A DNA stretch of 64,000 nt from Atherinomorus stipes (GCA_023101725.1 JALJCO010013714.1:1-64000); one strand, 5' to 3'; numbered from the stretch's first letter, positions 46,413-57,570 are shown. The notes: a model not told the origin generated them from the letters alone. Program-made: numbers and translations.

Positions 46413-47220
46413 AAACACTGCAACTACTTTCTCTACTGCCGCCTCCACACACTCTCCTTCTGCCTCTCTAAATAATAAACACACTTAACTTTGCTCTGAG
46501 GGAGAATTGAACTAATTACGCCAAGATTTTCTTTACAGCAAAATTTTGTTTCAATGGAACACAATAATGATGGGATGTTTGGCTCCTAATTTAGGATCTT
46601 TTGTGACTGTATGTTTCACTTTAACTTTGCAAAAACAAATGGTTTGTGTTTTGAAAACCTTTTTGCATTCTGTGTTTTTATGAGAAGCCTTATAAATTTG
46701 TGCATTTATTCTATCTTCAAACTTTTTAAATCACTTTGAACATATGTAGCAACAGATGTAAACATGTTGGATTATAGTTAGCAAGCTAATATGCATCTGT
46801 AGTCTGTAGGCAGGTGAAGAAAAGATATACAACACAGTAAAATAACAGAATAAATGAAATTGCAGCCAGATGCTGCTGTACTTTCTCGTATAGCTTCAAG
46901 TTATATTACAGGATGATGTGATGCACTCACACACTCTCCTCACCACTGTCTGCTGTCTTCACTTATAGTGAAACATCTGTTTTCAACCTCAGTTTTTACA
47001 TAACGGTAAAAGCCTATTTGCTCACATGTAACTGGCTGCATGGCCTCCATACTGGTCAATCAAAACAAAGTTCTGCGATCTACTGAAAAAAACTGGGAGG
47101 CTTCTGATTCACCACCAAACATCACACAGTAATTAGTTATTGATTCTTAAAAATTAAGTTAAATAAACAATTCCTGCAAGATGTGTGTGTATATGTGATC
47201 AGTCCCTAAGAGGTGATTCA
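46413..47220. other. unassigned stretch
   Basis: No recognised feature. Confidence 0.35.
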
Positions 47221-47221
47221 G

Positions 47222-47222
<1 letters not shown>

Positions 47223-47291
<69 letters not shown>
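47223..47291. repeat. (TA)n microsatellite
   Basis: About 30 TA units, ending TACACACATATATA. Confidence 0.9.
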
Positions 47292-47294
<3 letters not shown>

Positions 47295-47491
47295 TAAAAA
47301 AAAATAAAATAAAACCTCCAGTATTGTCAGGTGTAATCCCCGGGATCTCTGTCCGAATGTTGCTGTACTTTAGTTTGGTCTGCCGCTGGCTAATATGTTA
47401 CAGTTACGGAAATGGCATCATTTTCAGAATGTTGTCTGCGAAACCTTTAAATCTGTTTGGGGAATAACCTTTGATGTTTTAACCTTTCAAG

Positions 47492-47545
47492 GAGAGCCAC
47501 AGCTCAGAAATCGACTCAACATCCTCAGTGAGCCCTTCACCATCT
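47492..47545 (+). CDS. candidate 54-nt symmetric exon
   Basis: An acceptor (TTTTAACCTTTCAAG, ending 47491) precedes 54 nt that are open in phase 0 as ESHSSEIDSTSSVSPSPS, and a strong donor GTAAGTCA follows. An in-frame TAA lies just upstream in the putative intron. A second donor (CCA/GTAAGTGAG, after 47584) would give a 93-nt exon, also a multiple of three. Another frame is open too (EPQLRNRLNILSEPFTI), so frame choice is unsure. Ser/Pro-rich short in-frame cassettes are common among alternatively spliced neural exons, but I do not recognise this peptide. The flanking ~2 kb lacks recognisable repeats, as is usual around regulated exons. Confidence 0.33.
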
Positions 47546-47599
47546 GTAAGTCAAACCCTCTGTGGGATGAATGCGAAAAGCCCAGTAAGTGAGACGAGG

Positions 47600-49730
47600 T
47601 TGAGTGGAGGAATGAAGGGGTTTGGGTGATGAAAATAGAAATGCTAATGTGCAATGTCTAATTGCTTGTTGCTTAAATTGGCTGACATGAGCACCCATCT
47701 GCTGGAGGTGCGCAGTGGTGGAAAGTGGTTACTAATTAAAATACTTGAAAGATAATTTGGGGAATTGAAGACTATTTAATGTTCATTTATGCAATTCCAA
47801 TACATTAGGAAAAAACTGAAAACATGCTCTGTGTTATTATTTGATACCATTGTGCATGAAGGAATGAAGGCAGCAGAGGAATTCAGAGCTGAAGAGGGTG
47901 GATGGGTGAAAGAAAATGCACAATATTTATGAAGAACTGTCAGGTTAATATCATGCAACATTTATTGACGCAGTAATGTTTAATTTAGCATACGCTCCTG
48001 TAATAAGCCATTAGGTGTTGTGCTATGATTCAGAGTTTGATGGTGCTGTAATGACAATCGGATGCCCTTGAATATCTCACTAACACTGTGTCTGCTGCAT
48101 TTAGAGACCAAAAGTAACTATAAATCAAAGTGGCTGAGGATGCAGGGGTGTTGTGGTGGCTATTGATAACATGATGAGCTTCCGTTCAATGCCTCGCTGT
48201 TAAATATTCAAAATTTCAGACAGGAACATGATTGGATTAACTTTGATAATGGATGTAATAAAAGCAGGCGATACCCTTTCAATAAATCTGCCACATTGCC
48301 AAAGGGTGAAAATTACAGAAGCATTCATACGTCGACAAGAACGCCCCCTTTTACAGAGCAGTCTCAGTTGCAGAGCTATAGTCGATCAGTAGAGAATCCC
48401 AGATTACCTTCCATTCTTATAGAAACAACAAAATGACCAATGTCAAGTCAAGGAGGACTGAGATAAAGCAACAAACTCTCCAGTGTTGCCACTGATTGCA
48501 TGACACCCTGAGAGTGACCAGGTGTCCCTTTGTCCTCTGTGATAAATGCCTTTAGTGTGCTTGTAGCTAATCTGATAGATTGTGTTGCTCCACTCATTTG
48601 TTGTGAGGAATTCCGAGGCGTTTCTTTTGACACTCAGAGTGGGTGACAGTGATTTACATATGGATTAAAGAATAGATTATCATATCAGATGCAGAGATGG
48701 GATAACTCAAGGAAAACAGAGCTATCAGCTGGATATCACACCGTGTGCTGCATATGGATTTAGATTCTGAGAGGCGTGTCTCATCTGCCCTGCAGTGTGC
48801 ACAGAACTGCTTTCTTTTTTGCAGCAAGCCGACCCCAAGCTGCATGTGGAGGGACTTTAATGTTTGTTTCGATCATTATTTTCAATGACTGTCATTGTAA
48901 CAGCTCAATCACTGCATAAGGATGGGATTTAGGGTCACATTGTCATCATTGATTTCCTCACCAATGACATGACAATGTCCGGGGAGGGGGGGGGGGCAGC
49001 ACTTTTGTAAAGAAAATCCACATTCCTTTTACATTCTTGTTATTCTTCTGTTTTTGTTTCTCTCTTTGACAAAAACAAGACTTTTGTCTTTAAATTTCTT
49101 AAACATGTTGCAAAAACTGCTGTGCTGATGATGTACCCCCGTAAATAGTGAATTTATCTTTATAATAGATCATTATACATCTGCCAGAGAGTAATGGCAG
49201 CGAGATAACAATAATGCTGCTTGATTTACCTCGGTGGCATACTCCATTAGATTTTAGTTCAGCAAATTAGCACAGAAGAGGAACCAGGCTTGCAGAACAG
49301 GCGAGCTGTGAGATGGAGAACATGCTCACTGTAAAATTGCCCCATTATCAAAGTTACATCAGAGGGACATTATAAACAACCCCTGCCTGGGGATTTATTA
49401 GTACAGAGAAAAACTGCACAGGGTAGAAGCAGGGACTGTGCTCCATTTTGCTCTTCCAAAAACCCATTATTGTGCTGTTCTGTGTAGCTGTGAGAAGAAA
49501 GGACCGGAACGGGAATCATGCAGAGACGAAGAAGAGAATTTAAAACATATCTCATTTTCCACCAGGTGCTGCTTTCCATTTTCCTTCATCAATTTTGGGT
49601 TGGACTGTTTAGACTTAATTTAGAGTAAATCCATTTCATTAAGGTTATTTTGACACTATAACAGAGAAACTTTCCTGAGTGTCATGCCTACATGTCATTT
49701 GAAAACAAAGCATTTAGTCTTCCCTAGAAA
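47600..49730. other. unassigned stretch, low repeat content
   Basis: No recognisable repeat except a G tract at 48986-48996. A strong acceptor-like signal (CTGCTTTCTTTTTTGCAG, ending 48828) is followed by about ten open codons in phase 0 to a TAA, but no polyadenylation signal close by supports a terminal exon. Confidence 0.35.
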
Positions 49731-49733
49731 GGC

Positions 49734-49900
49734 CTTAAAGACACACAATGAAACTTTTAGAGCTTAAAAATCTGCGTTTCTGACTCGTTTTGATGGCACA
49801 CCAACATTCATTATGAGCATTTTCTAGCCGTCACTGCCCAGGGGCATCCCGGGGCTCAGACACAACAGTTTGTAAGATTCCCACCCGATTTGAATCTAAG
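49734..49900 (+). mobile_element. truncated copy of the 53.5-kb TTAA element
   Basis: TTAAAGACACACAATGAAACTTTTAG... followed by TCTGACTCGTTTTGATGGCACACCAA and GGGGCTCAGACACAACAGT matches the first ~165 bp of 53483-53928. The right part and the right end are missing. Confidence 0.75.
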
Positions 49901-51690
49901 TCTCATTTAATGTTTTTTACATTAGTAGCATAAAAACCTATAAATAATAATAAAAAACCTCACCTCAAATATCACCTTTCTGCAACTTAAAAAGTATGTA
50001 TTATTAGAGAATCCTGTCAAAATCTGAAATAATTTCATATGAACTTACATTTTCAGACCTGTGTAGCAATCCTGACCACCTGAAGTGACTCCTCGTCACA
50101 CAAACTGAAAATCTTTTAGAAAATATATAAAATTATCCAGGAGTTTTTCTTCTTTTTTTTTTTTTTGGGTGAGAGAATAAAGAGGTCAGAGGGCCAAGCT
50201 TTGGGAATCACAATTTGTCACTACACCTCCAGATTCCCAAAGCTTTCATTTCTACGTTGTTTTCTTTTGTTCCATTCCCTGTCAAAATGATCCCACTTTA
50301 ATCAAGTTGAGGTATGTGCTCTAGGGAGGAGTCATGACTTGTTGCCACTGAGTTTTCAGTCCAGTTCTTCTGTGATTTGGCATACCTCAGCCTTTTTCTC
50401 TCCTTTCCTCAAGGAGAGCTTTTTGACAGCCACCCTTCTACAAAAAACCATTCCTGATGAGGCTTTGACCAACAGTAGATGGATTAACAAAAGTACTATG
50501 CTAAGACATATCAAAGTTTTTTGATTAATAACTCTTGGGAATCATCTTTTTTGTACAAAAACACCCCTTTATCTGTCAAACCCTGTTATCTTTGACAAAA
50601 AAGGGTAACAATATGTAGCTTGATGTCCCAATTACTCACAGCACATGTAATGCCCAACATAACTGGTGTGAGGCTGATTTGCCTTTGAGTGGGAAGGGCC
50701 CGTTTCAGTTCCACTGCTGGCTTATTGTACTGCTGCTTGTTGGGAGTGTGGAACTGGGTTGATTTGTGGCACTAAAAAAGGTCTCAACAGCATGGACAGA
50801 AAGTTAAGGAAGCTTGGGGGGACCTCAATGAGTCACCACCTGCAATTCTTAAGTAAAAAAAAAAAAAAAAAAAAAGAAATCAGTTAAAAAGTGTTCCATG
50901 AAGTACTCAAGTGAGTCTTTGAGGATGTATTTTCTTCCATTTATAAAGTTGGCACATTCAAGTTGAGTAGGTGGGACAAGGCAAAAGCTTTTTTATGTCA
51001 GACTTTTGAATGAGCATTTGATCATTTCTGTAGTGTTGCAGTGCAGCTGATGTGTGTAAAACTTGCCAGAAGAAAAAAGATTTATTGGTTACTGGCAAAC
51101 TGATATAATGGGGACTTTTGAAATGTAAGTTTTACTACGTCACAGATTAAGACTTTGTGGTTCACTCACTAAAGTAGAAAGTAAAAACACTGACCCACTA
51201 TACAGTTCATGATACTAAGTTTGATACCTGACAGACATATTTTGAGCAAAGGGCTGGATCCAAATGAAGAATATGTCAAGGCTGATATTCTGAATATCAT
51301 GTGATCAAAGACATATTTTGAATGTCCATTTAGGTCAATTTATTTGGTGATCTATATATCTGTGTTTGGGCAAGGGCTGTGAGTTTTTGCAATAACTCTT
51401 CTTTTTAGACACATTGTTGATATCCAGTGTTTTTCCCCCTCAAATGTCTTTATACTCAGTTGAAGAATTTTGCATCCTGTGGTGATTCTTGTGGACAAAG
51501 GTAAAAGTGCTTGGTCACAGATGCTGGATCCACATGACAGCCTGTGCAAGAACACTGCATATCATGCACAGCATCTGTCATTTGATTAGGTCCCCATCCT
51601 TGCAGACATATGAGCAAAACCATGTAAGATAATAACATACATCTGCACAAGTACTACTGATAAAGAATACTGTATGTGTCCCAGATGCAG
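49901..51690. other. unassigned stretch with one hairpin
   Basis: A perfect 14-bp-arm inverted repeat AAGCTTTGGGAATC / GATTCCCAAAGCTT lies at 50196-50245 (22-nt loop). A poly-A run lies at 50856-50875. Nothing else is recognised; the segment 51340-51690 could be the degraded N-terminal side of the following transposase relic. Confidence 0.4.
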
Positions 51691-51699
51691 TAGTCGAAG

Positions 51700-53235
51700 G
51701 GCAGGGCAAAGCATAAATTAGATATACTGTAGATGCTGAAACAAGATGGAATAGTATCTTAATGTTAAACCACCTTTTTGAACAGCGTGAAGGTGTTGGT
51801 GCAACCCTGGCATCTCTCTCCATAGGCTTTCTTCCACTGAGATGACTGGAGTGTGAGATAATTGAAGAAGCATTTAAAGTGTTTGGCCCTTTCCACCTGG
51901 CCACAGTGGAACCCTATGTGGAGAAACGTGTCAGCCTCAAAGGTTATACCTCTCAAGAAGGTGCTCCACCACATAGTTCAATGTGAAGCCTCACATATAC
52001 AGACCTACCCTGCCAACCTGTTAGCTGACAGCCTAATCTGTAGACTTACAGTGCGTTCAGACAAACGCGATTTGGTCATCAGGGGCGGCTGGTTTACATG
52101 CAAAGTCTATGTGAACGAGTCTTCTAGTGTTGTCTTTTGGGCATCTGGTGCTGCACGTTTTGAGCTTCCTATGCGCTTACCGCATGTCTAAGTGGACGAA
52201 CGCCATAATTGGAGAATCTGAAGTTTTGCATCTTGACACAGGCCGCCAACCAATCAGAGTTACTCAGTTTTGTGACATAGAGACACATTTTCTGATGGGA
52301 CAGGGAATACCAAGAAGAACGTGGGGAATCCCTTCACTTTACGAAAACCGAGGAGGATAAACTGATCTATGTCCAGTCCCAGGTTTCAAAATGGTGGTTT
52401 GATGAACCTGACCATTAAACTGGGTTAGATGAAAGTAGCACTGAAAGCGCCTATCGCCAGTGTGCAGCTCTTGGAGGAAATGGTGAAACTCACCAAACCA
52501 GAAGACCTTTGAACAATGGCATCTCTGCAATCACGGTGCAGAGATGCCCAACTAGCTCATTCTCTGGCCTTGTGGAGCAAATGAAGCCAAGCCACTTATT
52601 CAGTTTCATACAGCATTGTACAAAGACACAGGCAAAGAAAAACAACTGGGTCCAGTACTTTACTCAGACATGCGTCTCAGGCATCTACAACATTTTTGTC
52701 AAGTGTTGGGGACCAGCACCCAACTTTAGGGGGTTAAGCAAGTTTTGATGCCAAAATTGCATTTGGTCTAAATGCACTGTTAGAGAACACCTAGCTAGTT
52801 TAGAGACCTTGAGTATAATGATGCTGGCAACATTACTGGATCCCAGGTTTAAAGTCCTGGGGTTCCACAATCATGTAAGCGGAAATGAGACAGTGAAATG
52901 ACTGCCAATGAACCACCTGTGATGTCCCTGCACCAGCGGCTTCAACAGCATCAACATTCAGCTCATGTAAGTGCTCATATGATGTCATTTTTGTTTGTGA
53001 GTAAGCGTCTCCTGCAATACTGTTTTTTGTGGGTGGTAGTAACCTCTGGGACTTACTAGACATCACAGTGACTCTGAGCCATGAAGTGTCCAATGCAGAA
53101 GCAGAGGCCATAGTGGAAGTGCAGCGATATTTGAAAGAACAGCACAGTCCATAAAAACATGCCCTACTGTTATACTGGCAGACACAGAAGCATCTGTATC
53201 CTCACTTATACAAACTGGCTCATCAGTTTCTGTGA
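51700..53235 (+). pseudogene. ZBED-type hAT transposase relic, interrupted
   Basis: Conserved pieces appear in the order of hAT transposases of the ZBED type: AETRWNS followed by MLNHLFEQRE (from about 51732), a broken CEIIEEAFKVFGPF region, VSASKVIPLKKVL (from about 51928), LLADSLICRL up to 52048; then, after a 731-bp insertion, LATLLDPRFKVLGF (from about 52824), LWDLLDITVTL with IVEVQRYLKEQ (53044-53145), and YWQTQKHLYPHLYKLAHQFL (53173-53232), the C-terminal dimerisation region. There are several frameshifts, an internal TGA at 52899 and in-frame stops at about 53155 and 53233. The N-terminal BED zinc finger and the final conserved tail are not recognisable. No terminal inverted repeats were found. 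The protein would have catalysed DNA transposition; this copy is dead. Confidence 0.82.
52049..52779. mobile_element. PIF-Harbinger-type non-autonomous element in the hAT relic
   Basis: The ends CAGTGCGTTCAGACAAACGC and (inverted) CAGTGCATTTAGACCAAATG are flanked by TTA on both sides (52046-52048 and 52780-52782). A 3-bp TWA duplication is the PIF-Harbinger hallmark. Removing 731 bp plus one TTA restores an uninterrupted transposase reading frame across the site, confirming both boundaries. No Harbinger transposase or Myb-like protein is encoded; the frames 52127-52360, 52339-52530 and 52509-52748 are chance. Confidence 0.9.
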
Positions 53236-53239
53236 ACAC

Positions 53240-53480
53240 CTGTTTATTCAATCCTTTGTTAAGGAAGTGCATCCCTCCCTCTCACCCAGTTTCCCAGTCA
53301 CACAAGCACTTCCTGCCACTATGATACGTACGCCTTCAAAATAGTGTATGGGCGACATTACTGTATATATTACTCTACAATTAATGTATTGATGGATTTG
53401 TTTACGTGACAGTTGCATCACTATGTTTACATAGCCACAGGTTTGAAGTTCACAAATAGTATGTTGGTAGGACTGTTGTA
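53240..53480. other. spacer, possibly the degraded end of the hAT relic
   Basis: Follows the dimerisation region directly but shows no further conserved hAT motif. Confidence 0.4.
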
Positions 53481-53482
53481 CA

Positions 53483-53928
53483 TTAAAGACACACAACGTA
53501 ACTTTTAGACCTAAAAATATGCATTTCTGACTCATTTTGATGGCACACCAATACTCAATATGCGCATTTTCGAGCCCTCGCTGCCCAGAGGCGTCGCGGG
53601 GCTCAGAAACAGCAGTATGTAAGTCTCCCATCCGGAATACAACTATTGGTAGCGCACTGCGTCACTTACTAGCAAACAGATATGAACGAGATATAAACAC
53701 AGCGGGTGTTTTGAACTCGCATCATGTCGGATTTGGTAAAGAAACATCACCGGAGGAAGAGAGGAAAAGAAAGAGAGGAAGGGACAGAACAAGAGTTAAG
53801 ATAAGACTGTAATTTACTGGCTGAAGTGAATCACAGTACAGGTATGATGCGAGATGGGTGCTAGTTTAGCCGCCGATAGGGGGCCCATCACTGACAAAAC
53901 TGCTAAAAGTTCTGTTGTGTGTCTTTAA
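53483..53928. mobile_element. complete TTAA-flanked non-autonomous element
   Basis: It starts TTAAAGACACACAACGTAAC TTTTAG and ends with the inverse (24 of 26 bases match). The TTAA at 53483 and 53925 forms the termini. The interior includes an ATG frame encoding a short Lys/Arg-rich peptide (about 53724-53790), without domain. A truncated sister copy is at 49734. TTAA use suggests piggyBac-type mobilisation (inference). Confidence 0.8.
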
Positions 53929-53929
53929 A

Positions 53930-55130
53930 TGACCAGCAGACATCAGCAAACCTAAATGATCTGTTAAAAACAAGGTCTTGGATAATGATTCTTTTTGCAA
54001 AGCAGCTCCAGAAAGACTAAGAACATTCATGGTGCTCATCAAACCATCATTGATCAATCCAGAGGCTAACACACAAGCTTGATGGTCAAAGCTGAAGTTG
54101 AAAGAGTTCATTCACTATCAAGACATAGACAAAATTCTTAAGGTCTGAATTTAGCCAGAACAAGCAGTGATCTGAAGGGTGCAGGAGCCAGGTGGGGGTA
54201 TAATGCTTAATAAAGTCAACAATCTGGCAGAGAGTTGGGGTTTCTCTAGGCTTCTTATAGTGGCAGTGGGATGAAGAACAGCTGGTGGCCAAGTGTCTTG
54301 CATGGCTGTCTTAGGATCAATTAGGATCTCTCTGTCTCTGTGTGAGTGTGTGTGTAAGAAAGAGACTGCCGGCTACCAAGCAGAGGGAGGAAATGAGGGC
54401 ATGACATCCTTACCTGAAAATACCACCTCACGCTTATTTCCATTTTGCTCACTTTAGGTCATATGCCTAATTAAAATGTATTGAAAAACAATTTTCTGAT
54501 AATGTTTTGAAATAGAAAAGAGAGAAAGTGTCTTGTGTATGTTCAATAGTATGCTGCTCCCCATGTTTGTCTGATTAAATATTCGCTTTTATCTAAAACG
54601 GTGCTTGCCTAACCAAAATGAATATTTACTTAAAACGAAAAGGCTGTTTTCTGGACCGGATACTGATTGTACAGTATCTACACACTACATAGATAAATAG
54701 GAGCTTAAAATGTCTCCACAATAGACTCCATGACCACATTTAGCCTTCATTTTTAATGATGGCTGCATCCTGGAGCTCTGCCTTCTCTGGGTACCTCAAG
54801 ATTCTTTAAACTTGAATCTGCCAATATCTCAGAAGAACTCATTGGGCTAAAACCAGCCTGAGCTGTTTTCACAAATGAAGCCTGGAAATCCTGCAGACAT
54901 GTTCATGAGCTGAGAAAAATCTCATTCGAGAATAATTGCACAACTTTTAGGTTAGAGGAAGTTACCCAAATAGCAAAAAAGATGTTTACCCCAAATTTGG
55001 CTTTGACTAAATCTGAGTGTAGCTTCCAGATCTCTGCCACATCACCACTACGTGTGCCCCGTAAGGAAATTGCCAAAAGACAGGCTTGGATGGATGACAT
55101 GGAGGACTGTTGCCCTCAAGGACCAGGGTT
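53930..55130. other. unassigned stretch
   Basis: No recognised gene or repeat. Confidence 0.4.
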
Positions 55131-55134
55131 CCCC

Positions 55135-55553
55135 ACCACTGATGTATTAGGATCACTTCTGTCCCACAAAATACTTGCCATAAACCATGTCCAGGCCATC
55201 AACTGGCATCTGGACCACATGTGGCCCACAGGAGACTTGCCATAATCCAAGTCAGGCTGCCAACTGATATCTGGTCCGTTTCTGGCCTACACAACATTTG
55301 CCATTGCCATAACTACAGTGGCGGGCCATGCATCTGGTACCTGGGCCTTCAGTGGGCCCTTCCCCAACTGAATAGCTGCTTCTTAATATCACCACTTTTA
55401 TGCCACAATAAAATAAACCATCAATGTATGGCAAGGTACACAAGCAGGGCCCAGGCAGGAAGCAATCCCCAGACTCCCAGATCAAAGTCATGCACACTTA
55501 CTAGTCAACCGAAGGGATAGCGCTGTGGCTAAGTAGCCAGGGCGCATGATCCA
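55135..55553 (-). repeat. tRNA-derived SINE with tandem GGCCAGA-type tail, minus strand
   Basis: The head (55553 down to about 55435) is homologous to 25768-25900: CCTGGCTACTTAGCCACAG, then GTTGACTAGTAAGTGTGCATGACT (A-box region) and CTGGGAGTCTGGGGATTG (B-box region). Beyond it, the body contains about three units of ~62-67 bp, each with TTATGGCAA...TGTGGGCCA.A..TGGTCCAGAT..CAGTTG (on the plus strand TTGCCATAA recurs at 55175, 55237 and 55304). The tail units seem absent from the 25.8-kb copy. Confidence 0.65.
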
Positions 55554-55795
55554 ATTGGAGGCATATAGTGACAGGACCTCACACTGTCACATATGCTATA
55601 TTAATATGCAATGTAACAAGGGTTAATGCAGTAATGGAAGAAGCCCAGTTAAGACAAAACCAAACCTCTACACTCTAGCTGCAACTCTGCCATGTTCATC
55701 ATCAGGAACAGTTCAGAATCAATATTCATCTAACTGTCAAACAAAAAAAAATCAAACATTTAGATAAAATATATCACTCTCACCGGAGATGTTGG
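55554..55795. other. unassigned spacer
   Basis: No recognised feature. Confidence 0.35.
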
Positions 55796-56044
55796 TTATT
55801 TATAAATAAAATCTCTCCTTTCTACGTGCAGGAAGTCTTCAGTGACTCTGATGTGATTTCTGTCTTTCAATTCCATCAGTAAATCCTTTTCTATGTCCAG
55901 CTTCAGAGTTGGTTGACCTCTCATCACAATGTCAAGTTTTTCTTGAAATGTCTGCCCTGAAAATGTTTTCTTTTTTCCTCCTCCTGCCATTGTGGCCGTA
56001 AAACCTTTTAACCCAAGTGTATCAATAAGTGCAGATTGCCACAA
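55796..56044 (-). CDS. uncharacterised small ORF (82 codons)
   Basis: An ATG-to-stop frame with balanced composition and predicted helical, charged character: after a possible second start, MAGGGKKKTFSGQTFQEKL..., then IEKDLLMELKDRNHIRV and EDFLHVERRDFIYK. It lacks low-complexity bias and does not overlap a repeat I recognise, so it is the most protein-like free-standing frame in the window. No signal peptide, membrane segment or known motif is visible. It could be a relic of a retroposed gene or of a transposon-encoded protein, or chance. A search against fish proteomes would decide. Confidence 0.25.
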   Translation of the reverse strand: MWQSALIDTLGLKGFTATMAGGGKKKTFSGQTFQEKLDIVMRGQPTLKLDIEKDLLMELKDRNHIRVTEDFLHVERRDFIYK

Positions 56045-57425
56045 TACAATACTTGGCTATAAACGTTTTGCTCTAACTAACCAATCGGAGGAAGGAAAAT
56101 GCTGACATGATTGTGGACCAACTTGCAGGCCTTGGGAGGCAAATTTCAAATCTGATTTGTTGAAGTCCCTTTTTAATGTTTTGAAAGTTACATTGGCAAA
56201 CACTACTGATTCTGAAGGCCTTGGGCAGATTAGCTACCACATACATATAATGGAAGCAGTGCAACCAAGAGAAACGCTAAGAAATTATGAGACTGGATTG
56301 TTGGGAATAAATTAATGCAATTGCGGAAAATAAAATTAGAATGTAGGTTGTAAATGTACGGTAGGGCTTCTGATTATGTTCAAGTCAGCAGAGAAGGCTT
56401 TGCTGCCACCACTGCATTACAGGGCAGGAAATGCCAAAACGTCTTCTGTGTAGGGGCCAACAAACTGCAGATGGTTAGTTTTAGGTCGGAAGAGAATCTT
56501 TAATGCTGTAAAATTACTCTGACTTTGCCCTTCCATGAGCAAAACTATACAAAAGTCATTTTTAAATATGCACCATGTACGTGTGCAGAATTTTGATGCG
56601 GCTTATAAATGCCGCTCCAAAGCCAATTTTTTTATGTATGGTTATGCGAAATTACCAGTTTATTCAAATCAAATGTTTTTTTTTTCTAAATCTAATGTGG
56701 CTATGATGGTTTTGTATTTTTGTGATGATGAATAATCCATTAGGCTGAGATGTCTGCGTGTATTGTTGGATGAATGCCTGCCTTTGATGAAAGCAGTTTG
56801 GTCATGAATGAATGCTACATGAAATGATTTTTTCAGTGTTTTTGTAATGATCTACTTTATGCAGACAGCAAAGCTGATAGTTATTTCTAGAAATATTGAC
56901 ATTTCAAATGCTATCACGCCTGACGTTACTCTGACAGATCATTTCTGGGTATTCTTTGATGTGCCTGTAACACCAAAAAATATCAGATCCAAGACTCTAC
57001 AAAGCAGGCACAAGAATTGTATGTTTTTTTTTATTGCAGCTCTTGACATCTAAGCTTCTTCAACTTGAAAACCTGTTAAAATCAACTCTATTAATTAATT
57101 GCGTCAGATACATGTTTTTGAATGTGTTTAACATAATTGTTGGGATTAAGTCAAATCGCTCCGTAAAAACTTTGTTTAACCTCACAGGGATTCTGAAAAG
57201 CATTCATTGAGGTGAAAAAGTTACCTAGTTTTTCTTTAAGTGAAAATTCAAGCAACCGATCTAAAGAAAATAAAAAGTAGTATTTAAAGCATGCCTCTAA
57301 AATAAGGAGCTATAAAAAAAAAAGTGGTAAACTGCCAGTTGTGGCAGACAGCATCAGCTACAGACATCTAGAAAAAGCTATGATATTGTGCCTTTACTGA
57401 TATAATGCAGCTCTTGCTAATGTAA
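56045..57425. other. unassigned stretch
   Basis: An acceptor-like TTTTTTTTATTGCAG ending at 57039 is followed by about 55 open codons of AT-rich sequence without domain or good donor. Nothing else is recognised. Confidence 0.35.
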
Positions 57426-57450
57426 TCACGTCTGTAATCTAATTTTACAG

Positions 57451-57477
57451 ACGTGAAATTCTGACTTGTCGCTTCAG
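57451..57477 (+). CDS. candidate 27-nt microexon
   Basis: TCTAATTTTACAG (acceptor ending 57450) and CTTCAG/GTAAGTG (strong donor after 57477) bracket 27 nt. Only the frame entered in phase 2 is open (x-REILTCRF-x). A short inverted repeat (CACGTCTGTAA 57428-57438 / TTACAGACGTG 57445-57455) overlaps the acceptor. Its phase is not compatible with direct splicing after the 47492 candidate, so it may be chance. Confidence 0.18.
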
Positions 57478-57570
57478 GTAAGTGTGAGTGAAATTCATAC
57501 CATTTTAGTGCTGAAACAGACTCAACTTAAGCTTCAGTCTCCCTGTGAAGCCAGTGGGTCTCAGTCACTG

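Noticed and set aside
48829..48864. Possible terminal exon after a strong acceptor
   Set aside because: Only about ten codons to a stop, two other frames equally open, and no nearby polyadenylation signal.
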